Assembly (NCBI GenBank): GCA_008330645.1
Contig: VLTN01000026.1
Coordinates: 372,001 to 436,000 of the forward strand
DNA from: Cafeteria roenbergensis
Lineage: Eukaryota > Sar > Bigyra > Bicosoecida > Cafeteriaceae
Reading direction: 5' to 3'
DNA: 64,000 nt
This document shows, one piece after another, positions 42,247 through 50,847 of the stretch (its first letter is position 1; each line of letters starts with the position of its first letter). The position numbers and the translations under genes were made by a program. The notes under the pieces are model-generated. The model saw nothing but the letters and a program-made list of their open reading frames with translations, was not told where the DNA came from and searched no databases.

Positions 42247-42741
42247 GTCCGCGCGCCCCCCGCGCAGCATCGGCGGCACTCGGGATCGTGCACCCTTCAG
42301 CACGGTGCTTCCCCCCATCCCGCCCCCCTCCCGGCCCCTCCCGGCCCCCTTCCCGCCCCCCTCCCGGCCCTCCGCCCCCGTTCGTTCTCCTCGGCGCCGT
42401 CGCGTGGCGGCTGCCCCGGCCCCGCGTTCAGCGAAGCCCCCCCCACCCCCCTCCCCCCTCCTCCTCCAACCAAAACTGCGAATGCCTGTGACGCCTATGC
42501 GCGCGCCGCACAATCCAGCCGCGCGCGCGAAGCGTTGCCGCCCACACACCGCGCACTCGCGCGGCATGGCCCCATTCAAGCAGTTGCCGCCCCTGCTCGA
42601 ACGGCTGCAAGCGCAGTCGCCCAGCGGCTCGGGGGGGGGGCGCTGTTGCGGAATTGTGCACGTTGATGCGCTGGAACCGCGCCCTCACACAGCGTCACAA
42701 GCGGGCAGCGGCACTCCGACGGCGGGCCCGCGCACTGGCGC
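42247..42741. other. Convergent 3' spacer, C-rich with simple repeats
   Basis: This 495 bp stretch lies between the DBT stop and the transporter stop. It contains a CCCTCCCGGCC-type repeat block (listed separately), another C-rich tract at 42430-42470 and a nine-G run near 42632. No gene is visible. Confidence 0.5.
42311..42380. repeat. C-rich (CCCTCCCGGCC)n simple repeat
   Basis: Imperfect copies of a 10-14 bp C-rich unit (CCCCTCCCGGCC) are arranged head to tail on the plus strand, just after the DBT stop codon. Confidence 0.8.
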
Positions 42742-43860
42742 TCACGCCACCTTTGGCTTGGCCGGGAGGTCGTGCGCCACCACCAAGTCCATTGCTGCCG
42801 CGGCTGGTCGGACAAGCGGCAGCGCCACGGCAGCTAGAGCCGCGTTGAACAGCACGTGTGCCGCCGAGCACGCCACCGCCACTCCGGCCGCCTCGTTTGC
42901 GGGTCCCGTGAGGCTCGCTGCCCACTGCGAAGCCTCGACAAAGCTCCCGAACGCCGGCAGGACGGCCGCTGCCGCGAGGAGCTTGTAGCCCGTGTACGCA
43001 AGGGCAAATCGCCACGCGGAGCGGGACCCCGCCCAGCCGGCGGCCAGGGTAGTCGCGCAGGTGCCCACGTTCGCCCCCACGGCCACGGCCACGGCGAGGG
43101 GGAGGGGCATGGCGCCGGAGGCGGCGAGCTCTGCCGCGATGGCGATGGCTGCGGTTGAAGACTGCACGAGCAGGGTGAGGAGGAGGCCGGCCGCCACGCC
43201 GAGGACTGGGCTGCCTGAGAGCTCGAGCAGCGCGTCTCTCAGCGGGGGGAGCGACTTGACGGGAGCGAGCGCGGCGGAGAGCAGGTCCATTCCCGCCAGC
43301 AGCATGCCCAGCCCCATGCAGGAGGTGAGCAGGCGGAAGGCGAGGCCACTGCTCGACGGCCCCGGCTTGGAGGTGGCGCTGCGGGCGAAGAAGCACACCC
43401 CGATGATCGGGAGGCCGGCCTTGGCGATGGGAAGCGCCCGGCTGATGAGCGGCGCCGCGGTCGAGCCCACGTTGATGCCTAGCGCCACCGCCAGCGAGTC
43501 GCTGAAGGTCATGACGCCAGCGTCCACGAAGTCAACAACCATCATCGAGGTGGCGGTGGCGGACGTGAGCGCGGCAGTGGCCGCGGCGCCGGTCGCAAAT
43601 GCGGTCACGGAGTGGCCGCACGACAGCTTGATGGCGCCCGCCAACTCGTCGCCGAGGGCCGCCTGCAGGTTCGAAGAGAGGGTCGAGATCCCATAGAGCT
43701 GCAGCGCCAGGGCGCCCGCCGCCTGGAGCACGATGAGGAGGAAATCGGGGCCTTGCGGGCTTGTCGGCGGGGCGACGTATTTCTCAGCCGCCGCGCAACT
43801 GAGGAGCGCCGCGGCCAGCACAAGGCACGCGGCCCAGTCCCGGGCCCAGCCGGGCGACAT
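42742..43860 (-). CDS. Na+/phosphate cotransporter-family (PF02690-like) membrane protein
   Basis: The single frame from ATG 43860 (MSPGWARDWAACLVLAAALL, a signal peptide ending about CAAAE) encodes 372 residues. Two inverted-type repeats typical of the family are visible. The first reads LALQLYGISTLSSNLQAALG, then TAALTSATATSMMVVDFVDA and ALGINVGSTAAPLISRALP. The second reads GVAAGLLLTLLVQSSTAAIA and AVAVAVGANVGTCATTLAAG. The QSS motif is kept in the second repeat but replaced by TSAT in the first. Around eight hydrophobic segments are apparent. Family members carry phosphate with sodium across the plasma membrane or are bacterial NptA/YjbB-type transporters; the substrate here is not certain. 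The frame extends upstream to a non-ATG codon. It is divergent from ATP synthase epsilon. Confidence 0.8.
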   Translation of the reverse strand: MSPGWARDWAACLVLAAALLSCAAAEKYVAPPTSPQGPDFLLIVLQAAGALALQLYGISTLSSNLQAALGDELAGAIKLSCGHSVTAFATGAAATAALTSATATSMMVVDFVDAGVMTFSDSLAVALGINVGSTAAPLISRALPIAKAGLPIIGVCFFARSATSKPGPSSSGLAFRLLTSCMGLGMLLAGMDLLSAALAPVKSLPPLRDALLELSGSPVLGVAAGLLLTLLVQSSTAAIAIAAELAASGAMPLPLAVAVAVGANVGTCATTLAAGWAGSRSAWRFALAYTGYKLLAAAAVLPAFGSFVEASQWAASLTGPANEAAGVAVACSAAHVLFNAALAAVALPLVRPAAAAMDLVVAHDLPAKPKVA

Positions 43861-44467
43861 GGGCGACCCCCGGCGCCGCTGCAGCTCCCAGGCGCGTGGC
43901 GGCCCGCCGAGCAAGGAGTGTCGGCGCCACGCGTCGGCAGAGCCGCCCGCCCGTTCCCGTCTCGCGGCAAGCCGATCGCTCCGCCGCTGCAGCCGGGCGC
44001 AGCGAGCAGCCGCCGCGCAAGGCCACGGCCCACTCCGCTCTCCACCGGACGTCGAAGGTGAGGCGCGCTGCCCACGCTGGCGCCTGGGCCTGCTGCCGGA
44101 GCCCCCCTCCCCTCCCGCGCGGCGCGGCGCGGCGCGCTACGGGCTCGCAAGGCCACGCGCAGCGAGCGCTCGAAGACCGCAGATGCCGGCGCGCGCCAGC
44201 GCCCCCGCAAGCCGGCTCTCCCGCGCCCGCAAGGGCCGGAAGGAGGGACCTCGCGCGTTGCGTGGGGTGGGATGGGGGGGCCGGGCGCCGCGCTCCGCCC
44301 TCGGGCGCCCTGGCGGCCCCGAGCTCGGAGCTCGGAGCAAAGCCGCCGGCAGATCGACTCGGACTTCCGTCGCGCGCGCCCGCCGCGCAGCCCGAGCGCA
44401 GCGTGCCCCTGTTCACCCGCACCCCGCCGCTTCCGTACCGCTGGCTGCGTGCCGCCGTGCGCAGACA
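43861..44467. promoter_or_regulatory. Divergent intergenic region between transporter and ATP synthase epsilon
   Basis: This 607 bp GC-rich stretch contains a GCGCGGCGCGGCGCGGCGCG tract near 44119-44136. It should hold both promoters. No exon is supported. Confidence 0.45.
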
Positions 44468-44869
44468 ATGTCGGGCGCCCCCTCCCGCTTCAGCAGCTTC
44501 TGGCGCCGCTCGGGCCTCAACTACCTTGAGATGATCACCGTGGCCTCGACGTCCATGCGCCAGTGCCTCAAGGAGCCCCTGCGCACCGAGGCCCTCGGCC
44601 GCACCTCCTACGCCTTCAGGGAGTTCAAGTTCGAGAACGGCGTCGAGCAGCCCCCTGGTGAGACCAGTCGGCGCCGCCCGCGCGGGGTTCGAGCAGTTGG
44701 CCAGGTCGTTCGCCGGTCTTTCCCGCCCCGCCCTCGCGCCAAGGTCCTGGACGGGAAGATGCAGACGCGCCGTGAATCTGCGCCCCGCTGTCAAACTGCG
44801 AGCCCCCTTTTGTCACCGCCCACCTTTGCAGAGACGGTGTCGAACATGCCCGATGCGGAGCGCGACTGA
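44468..44869 (+). CDS. ATP5F1E: Mitochondrial F1-ATP synthase epsilon subunit (2 exons)
   Basis: Exons 44468-44657 and 44832-44869 join in phase 1 to 75 residues. The segment FWRRSGLNYLEMITVASTSM followed by RQCLKEPLR matches the eukaryotic mitochondrial epsilon family (W-R-x-A-G-L-x-Y, then a helix with R-x-x-L-K), a 50-70 residue protein sitting at the foot of the F1 central stalk and without a bacterial counterpart. The C-terminal half (TSYAFREFKFENGVEQPP-ETVSNMPDAERD) is longer than in animals, as in several protists. The intron (174 nt) has a GTGAGA donor and a TTTGCAG acceptor. No cleavable presequence is apparent, as is usual for this subunit. Confidence 0.88.
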   Translation: MSGAPSRFSSFWRRSGLNYLEMITVASTSMRQCLKEPLRTEALGRTSYAFREFKFENGVEQPPGETSRRRPRGVRAVGQVVRRSFPPRPRAKVLDGKMQTRRESAPRCQTASPLLSPPTFAETVSNMPDAERD

Positions 44870-45099
44870 GACTGGCGGAAAGTCGCGCCAGCCAGGCCAG
44901 CAATGCCCGCAAGCGGCGGATTTCCTCTCCCTGATGGTTCTTCCGAGGCCGCCTGCAAGCGGTGCGGCTGGGGTCTTGCGTGGGCCACGCGGGCCAATGG
45001 TCCAACCACTGTGACGCTTTTTTTCTTTCTCTCTGTCAGCGTCTTGAGGGCCAGCTCACGCATCACACGCTCGCGACACACGCCCGCGCTCGCACTCTC
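44870..45099. other. Convergent 3' spacer between ATP synthase epsilon and AMPK gamma
   Basis: This 230 bp stretch includes a T-rich patch (CGCTTTTTTTCTTTCTCTCT near 45014) that would be an A-rich element on the minus strand. No gene is seen. Confidence 0.45.
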
Positions 45100-46001
45100 T
45101 CACCCCATGTCCACGTTGTCATCATCGTCCTCGTCGACATCGCCGTCGTCGTCCTGGTCCCGCCCTGGACTGTCCTGGCCCTCATCGCTTGCAGCAGCCA
45201 GGCCGATGCTCTCGCCCGCAGGGCCCCCCGCAGCGGCTCCTGCACCCTGGGGGAGCCAAAACCCGCGGCCGGCGCCCGCTGCCTCGCTTGCGGCGCCATC
45301 ACCCGCGCCGATCGCGTCCGTGAAGTACTGGAACACGTCGGCAAGCGTCACCACGCCCACAGGTCTGCCCTCCGCGTCCACGCCCACGAGCCGAGATACA
45401 CGCGTCGCAGCGAAGGTGTCCACGACGCGCCGCACGCTGTCCTGCGCGCAACAGGTCCTGACGCTGTGCACGCCATCGGAGGCCCCCAGCTGGGCCCTGC
45501 GCGTTGCCCCCACCGGCGCGGACAGGGCCCCCAGCGACGGGTCTGTGGCGAGGAAGAGCACGTCCTCGCGACCCCATACGTCCACCAGGCGCCCCGCGGG
45601 GCCCGCCTCCACCAGCGGCACGCAGGACACGCGGTGTGCCGCCAGCAGGCCCAGCACGTCCGCCAGGGGGGTGTCCACTCTGGCCGTAACCAGCTGCCGC
45701 CCGGCCGCCGCCCACGTGCCCATGCCCGCGGCAGCCACGGACTCGCTCAGCACCCCCGCGTCGCTCCCCGGCGCGGCGCGCCCCCCGCCCCCCGCCCACA
45801 CAGCGTCTGTGTCGAGGGAGAAGCGCTCCACCATGGCGTGCAGGAGCGACCGGTGAGTCAGCACGCCCAGCACGGTGGCGGCGGCGGGCGTGTCCTCCAA
45901 GCGGCCCTCGCGCCGGGACAGCGCCACCCGCCGACCAGCTGCTGCTGGGAGCGACACGGCGGCGCCGGAGCCAGCGGCGGCGGTGCCGGTGCCAGCGCCA
46001 G

Positions 46002-46032
<31 letters not shown>

Positions 46033-47269
46033 GCCGCCGCCGCCGCCGCCGCTTGCGTTGTTGCTGCTGCTGATGCCGGCGGCGGGCGCCGGCGCGGAGG
46101 CCGGCTTGGGCGGCCGGACCATGCCCGCTGCGAGCAGCAGCCGCACCCCGGGGTCGGGCTCCGCCTCCCACGGCTCCGGGGACTGGGAAACTACGCTACC
46201 AGTGCCGCTGGCACCACCTCCGCCGAGCACTGCCGCGTGATGCCGGGGGCCAAGCGAGGCAGCAGCCGCCGCTGCGGCCGTCGCTTTGGCCGCCGCGCCG
46301 GAAGCTGCGCGCTCCGCCTGCCTGGTCTCCGCAGCGCGCTTGAGGGCGGCGTCGTGCTTCGCCATCGGATCGCCCCGCACTTTTGAGGTGGCCGCCGCCG
46401 CATCGCACACGGCGGAGGCGTCCCCTCGCGCCCAGTCCGTCTCCCGCGGCACCACAGCCACGCGGTGGATGCGGTGCCGGCGCAGGAGGAGGCATGCCTC
46501 CAGCAGCGACGCGTCCGGGCGAACCTGCACAAGCCCGGCCGGGAAGGGGAAGGGCGCCGCGGCGCTGCCGCCGATGCCCGCAGCCGTCACCTCAAGGGGC
46601 ACCGCTCCCGCCACCGCAGCGTCGCGCGCGGCCGGCCCCGACGGGGGCCGCTGCGTGTGCTCCGCGAGCCGGCGGGCCTGTTCGGCCTTCCACGCGGCAA
46701 GCGTGTTCCCGGACAGCGCGTCCGCCGCGGCGCCGGCCCGGTGGTACTGGAGCATCATCTGAATGAAGTCCGTCACGGTCACCATGCCGGCGAAGCAGCC
46801 TCGGGCACTGTCCCACAGCGGCGCCGCCGTGCACTCGTGCTCCACAAGCGCGAAAAAAGCCAGACGCACGGGAAGTCCGACGTCAAACACGACGACCTGC
46901 GGCTCAGCGGCGAGCGGGAAGGCGGCAGGGCAGCAGCGTTGGCAGCCGGCTGAACACCCGCCCCACGAGCCGGGTCTGGCATGGACATAGGCGCGCAGGC
47001 CAGTAGTCAGGCGCGCACGCCGAAGTGCGCGTGCAGGCGGTCCCGGCAAGCCCGACGGCCAGCATGCGGGACGGGGCGCAGGGAATTGCGTCGCCTGTGC
47101 TGCATGAGCGCGCCCCCGCACCCAGTCGAGCTGCTGGCGGGAGCAGGCCCGTCCGCTGCACCACCCAAGCGACACTGACCTTGCCGGAGTGGGGAAGCGC
47201 GTCGTAGCACGTCGTGCTCCTCAGGAGCTCGGCGACCAGCTCTCTGGGAGTCGCGCGGACGGCGGCCAT
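45100..47269 (-). CDS. PRKAG: AMPK gamma (SNF4) subunit with expanded linkers (2 exons)
   Basis: Minus-strand exons 47269-47180 and 46896-45100 join in phase 0 to 628 residues. Exon 1 ends TTCYDALPHSGK, the usual lead-in to the first CBS motif, and exon 2 begins VVVFDVGLPVRLAFFALVEH followed by AAPLWDSARGCFAGMVTVTD. Three further CBS-like segments follow: VQVRPDASLLEACLLLRRHR, then TARVDTPLADVLGLLAAHRV and VPLVEAGPAGRLVDVWGRED, and last DSVRRVVDTFAATRVSRLVG with VGVVTLADVFQYF. The four CBS repeats bind adenine nucleotides and regulate the AMP-activated kinase. Linkers between repeats are enlarged by Ala-, Ser- and Gly-runs (poly-Ser from a CTG/CTG tract near 46000-46035), and the tail is acidic (DDDGDVDEDDDDNVDMG). 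The donor is GTCAGT, one of two non-GTGAG donors here. Confidence 0.93.
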
Positions 47270-47563
47270 GCCGCGCTTGCCAGGGCTGCGAGCGCCCGCC
47301 TCCGGAAGGTCGCCCTCACGAGCCGGGGCCTGGAGCCCGGTATCCAGGAGCAGATGCGTACCTCGGGGCTGGGGCTCTGGTTCCCGTCCAGACGGGCCGG
47401 CGTGCGCAGGCGCCCTGCTGCAGGGCGGCCAAAGCTTGATTTCTGGCTTTTCTTTTGCACGGGTCACTGGCTCGCTTGCTCTGCCGGCAGCACCCTCCAC
47501 AGGCGGCGCGGTCCCTGCTCCGAGCACTCGAGACACGGGACACCGACACTTTTCGGAACCCCT
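47270..47563. promoter_or_regulatory. Shared divergent promoter region, AMPK gamma and protein kinase
   Basis: Only 294 bp separate the two start codons, so the transcripts probably share promoter elements. A TTCTGGCTTTTCTTTTGCAC stretch lies near 47441-47460. No known motif was identified. Confidence 0.5.
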
Positions 47564-50395
47564 ATGGCTACCTTTGTGCTGGTTGTGCACCCGAGCCTGA
47601 CGGCCGATCCTGCCTTGGTCCAGGGTCAGGAAACAACGGTGGAAAACTTCACGACGCCTTTGCAGCTTGTATCCGACCTTATCAGCCGCGGGAGGGTGGC
47701 GCCAGGGACAGCCCGCCTGGTCATGCGAGTGGATATAGGCAATGGCGCGATAGAGGTTCCGGAGCCAGCAAAGGAGCGGCCCCTGCTTGAGCCGATTGGC
47801 CGGGCAGACTGGGCAAGAGTGATGATCGTTCCTGAAGACTCGCCTGCCCCGGCGGGCCCAGCGGCCTGCGCCTCGTCCGGGCTTGTTCGCGTGAAAGGAG
47901 CGCATGAGTTCTCCACCTTCTATTCGGATGTGCACACTGTGTCAGGTTCCGCTGTGAGTCTCACGGGGACCAGCGTCAGATTTGAGACTATCAAGCAGCT
48001 CAGCGAAGTTATCCCAGGTGGGAGCGACAGCCTCGCGAGCGGTGGCCTGCCGTACTTTGGCACGGTGCTGCCATGTGACGCGGTGGGGGCGTCTAGCTCG
48101 GGAGCGCTTTCAGCTGGCGCTCCGGCGGCGGCAGCAGCGGCAGCGACATCCGCGGCGGCGGCAGCGACATCCGCGGCGGCGGCAGCGACATCCGCGGCGG
48201 CGGCTGCGGCGGCCCGAGGTCCGGCTCCCTGCGAGTCCCAAGGGGTTTCAGCTCCGCATGCCGGTCTGCTGGTGAAGAAAACTCCCATACAGTGCGTGAC
48301 GCGGCGGAGCAAGCGTGACCCTGAAACGGGGTGCTGGAACCCGGTCAGCGAGGACGCTGTGCTTGACACGCTCGTTCACCGGTACCTGACCGACTCCATG
48401 GCGCACGAGGGGATGGAGGCGTTCGCGCGCCCGGTGCCCCGGCTGCTGAGTTCCAGCGTCGACGCAAGGGACTGGCACGCGCTCCAGACAAGCCCCCTTG
48501 AGGCGCGGAACGACCTCATTGTGGCGTCGGAATTCTCGGCCGGCGGAGACCTGTTCGACGCGGTGAACGACCTGGCCGCAGTAAGGGCCAACGGCCTGCT
48601 CCGCACCATGAGCCCGTTTGCGCTGCGGGACCTGACTGCAGACCTTCTTGCAGCCGTGGCCACGCTTCACCGCTGGGGCATCGCTCACAGAGACATATCG
48701 CCGGAGAACGTCCTGCTGTCCGTGCCCCTGCCTGAGGTCGCCGGTTTGTCGGTCGTCTGGAGCCTCGCTGACACGTTCGGCGCTCGAGCGCAAGCGGCTG
48801 ACATCGTGGCGCTCAGCCTGCAACTGTCCCACGGCCACCACGGCGGCGACGCGCTGGCGGACCCACTGGCGCCGTTTGGGGCCGTAACGGCTGCAGTGGA
48901 GGCTGTGTTCTCCGTCGCCAGCTGTCGCAGCACCGGCGCGCCAGCGGGAGGGGCGGGCGGCTTCGCTCAGTTGTGGGCGCAGGAGCGACTGGCCGCCGAT
49001 CGCGCTGCTGCCGCGGCGGCGGCAAATGCGGACTCGACCATCCGCGAAGTATGGGGCTCGTTGCGCAAGGTGTTCGCCGGATCCCCTGCCGCAGGCCGCG
49101 CCGCCGCCATGGCTGCGGCGGTGTGCGCCGCTCGTGCCGCCGTAGCGCGCCGCTCCACCTGGATGAGCTGGTCGCTGCCCGATGACGACGCCGCGGCGGA
49201 GGGCCTTCCGGCGTCCAAGCCGGTAGGCAGGCGGTGCCCGGAAATGGAGCGCGTTCTGGGCGAGCGGGCAGCGCGAGCTGCTGCGGCGGCTGTTGCGAGC
49301 AGCATTCCCAATGTCCAGAGCGAAGGCTGGGCCACGGAAGCTGCGGTGGTGCGGGTCGCATCGCTTCTCTTCGACGCTGCGGACCGCGCGGCCGTGAGCA
49401 TGTGCGACGGGCAAGCGGTGCCAGGTGTGGCCGACGAGCTGCCTCGGGCGCAGCTTGCGCGAGTCCTGACCCAAGCCGTCCAGGGCGTGATCGACGCAAG
49501 CCGGAGCAGTCCTGACGCAGCGCCCCCTCGCGAGCTGCTCATGCTGATGGCCGGGCTTGCGGCGTCCGGCGCATGCGCTGGTCGGATCCAGTTCCGTCTG
49601 TGCGACTTTGGCATGGCGGGCGACATGTGGGCCGTGGACACTGAGGCCGCGCTGCCCGCAGAGACGAGGGAGTTTGGAAAGCCGTGGTTCGCGCCGAGGG
49701 AGCTGCGAGACATGTCGACGCACACGGCGCTGGTGGACGAGTACGGGGTTGGAACAACCGTGGTATGGGCAGCGGCCGGTGGGGGCAATGCCCCACCGGC
49801 GGTATGCGAACGGAGCGACGAAGTGTCGCCGCGTGCCTACGGCGCGGCGCATCTTGCGCACCGGGCCAGATACGTGCCGTGGGAAGCCACGGCGTGGACG
49901 ACCAAGGGGGGAATCTGGGACGTGCTGTGCGGCCTCGTAGAGGTGCGAGAGAGCCACCGGCTCCATGCCTGTCTGGCCCTCGGTCACCCAGCCTTGCTGA
50001 CCGCGGACGTCTTCGGCGGCGGCGCTTGCTCCCATGAGGACCTGTCGGGGTCCTTCTTCTCGGCCGGCTGCCCTGCAAGCGCTTCCGAGCGCGCCTTGCT
50101 CGCCGCCGAGCACATTCGGCACATCGAGAGAGGGTTGCAGCGCGCGGCGGCCAAGCCGTCGCCTGGCGAGTCAGCCATGGATGCAATTCGCGCCGCAGCC
50201 GCGGCCCAGCCCGGCGGCGCCGAGCTGCTCCAGCCGTCGACCGGTGCGTTCCGGTGCGGGCACGACTGCCCTGCATCGGCGGCAAGCACACTGGTGCAGC
50301 TGCAGGGTGCGATTGAATCCAACCACCGCCGCGCGTTTTACCTTCGCGAGCTCCCCTTGACGGCGCCAGGCGCGTGGTGGGGCGCAAAGGCGTAG
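47564..50395 (+). CDS. Divergent protein kinase with large insert between HRD and DFG
   Basis: The single frame from ATG 47564 (MATFVLVVHPSLTADP) encodes 943 residues. Kinase motifs are split. A catalytic loop HRDISPENVLLS lies near residue 374, preceded by a helix (LRDLTADLLAAVATLHRWGI) and an ASEFSAGGDLFDAV hinge-like stretch. The Mg-binding loop CDFGMAG appears only near residue 680, followed by KPWFAPRELRDM (APE-like) and EYGVGTTVVWAAAG (an F-helix-like D/E-x-x-x-x-G). About 300 residues, rich in Ala and helical, sit between. The N-lobe is hard to recognise: no clear glycine-rich loop, with VKKTPIQCVTRR a candidate VAxK region. A poly-Ala/Thr-Ser tract from a 21-bp repeat lies near residues 190-215. 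No family can be named; activity is probable but not certain. Confidence 0.72.
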   Translation: MATFVLVVHPSLTADPALVQGQETTVENFTTPLQLVSDLISRGRVAPGTARLVMRVDIGNGAIEVPEPAKERPLLEPIGRADWARVMIVPEDSPAPAGPAACASSGLVRVKGAHEFSTFYSDVHTVSGSAVSLTGTSVRFETIKQLSEVIPGGSDSLASGGLPYFGTVLPCDAVGASSSGALSAGAPAAAAAAATSAAAAATSAAAAATSAAAAAAARGPAPCESQGVSAPHAGLLVKKTPIQCVTRRSKRDPETGCWNPVSEDAVLDTLVHRYLTDSMAHEGMEAFARPVPRLLSSSVDARDWHALQTSPLEARNDLIVASEFSAGGDLFDAVNDLAAVRANGLLRTMSPFALRDLTADLLAAVATLHRWGIAHRDISPENVLLSVPLPEVAGLSVVWSLADTFGARAQAADIVALSLQLSHGHHGGDALADPLAPFGAVTAAVEAVFSVASCRSTGAPAGGAGGFAQLWAQERLAADRAAAAAAANADSTIREVWGSLRKVFAGSPAAGRAAAMAAAVCAARAAVARRSTWMSWSLPDDDAAAEGLPASKPVGRRCPEMERVLGERAARAAAAAVASSIPNVQSEGWATEAAVVRVASLLFDAADRAAVSMCDGQAVPGVADELPRAQLARVLTQAVQGVIDASRSSPDAAPPRELLMLMAGLAASGACAGRIQFRLCDFGMAGDMWAVDTEAALPAETREFGKPWFAPRELRDMSTHTALVDEYGVGTTVVWAAAGGGNAPPAVCERSDEVSPRAYGAAHLAHRARYVPWEATAWTTKGGIWDVLCGLVEVRESHRLHACLALGHPALLTADVFGGGACSHEDLSGSFFSAGCPASASERALLAAEHIRHIERGLQRAAAKPSPGESAMDAIRAAAAAQPGGAELLQPSTGAFRCGHDCPASAASTLVQLQGAIESNHRRAFYLRELPLTAPGAWWGAKA
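48130..48205. repeat. In-frame 21-bp repeat, three copies, in the kinase gene
   Basis: The unit GCGACATCCGCGGCGGCGGCA recurs three times and encodes ATSAAAA repeats in the N-terminal region of the kinase-like protein. Confidence 0.85.
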
Positions 50396-50847
50396 CCTGC
50401 GGCGTTTCTCCCCTCCCCGTGGCACGGCTTCGAGCGACAGGTTTCCCAGTGTGCTGCGTGTGGGCGGTGGCCAGGGCTCCTCCTCGGCGCTCAGGAGCCC
50501 GGCCCGTGTCGTGCATGTGCGGCAGCAAATCGTGATTCGATTGAATTGCAGTCGCGCCTCCTTGCCGGCGGCCCTCGAAGATCCAAGCGAATGAAAATGA
50601 CCCGGCGGCGTGCGCAGCTCGCCTTGGAAGAGGCGCAGCGAAAGGTCCATTCGCACGAACTGCACTCGTGGACCGGTTTCGCGCCGTCGGCGTCCGCAGA
50701 GGGCGCCGAATCCCGGCCCCGAGACGCGGCTCGACTCGCGAGACCTGGCGCGGCAGAGCGGGGTGGCGCATTTCGCACGCACGCGGACGGCGCGCCACCT
50801 CCCCACCGCCGGCTGCCGCGTCCGGGGCCCGACACTCCGCAGAAGGC
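50396..50847. promoter_or_regulatory. Intergenic region upstream of glucosylceramidase
   Basis: This 452 bp stretch lies between tandem plus-strand genes. It includes a moderately AT-rich patch (CAAATCGTGATTCGATTGAA near 50525). The frame is open upstream of the glucosylceramidase ATG to 50668 but those codons are Arg-rich. No exon is supported. Confidence 0.4.

Noticed and set aside
48248-50122. A 624-residue minus-strand frame within the kinase gene
   Set aside because: Antisense shadow: His/Arg/Gly-rich, no motifs, while the plus frame has HRD and DFG motifs.
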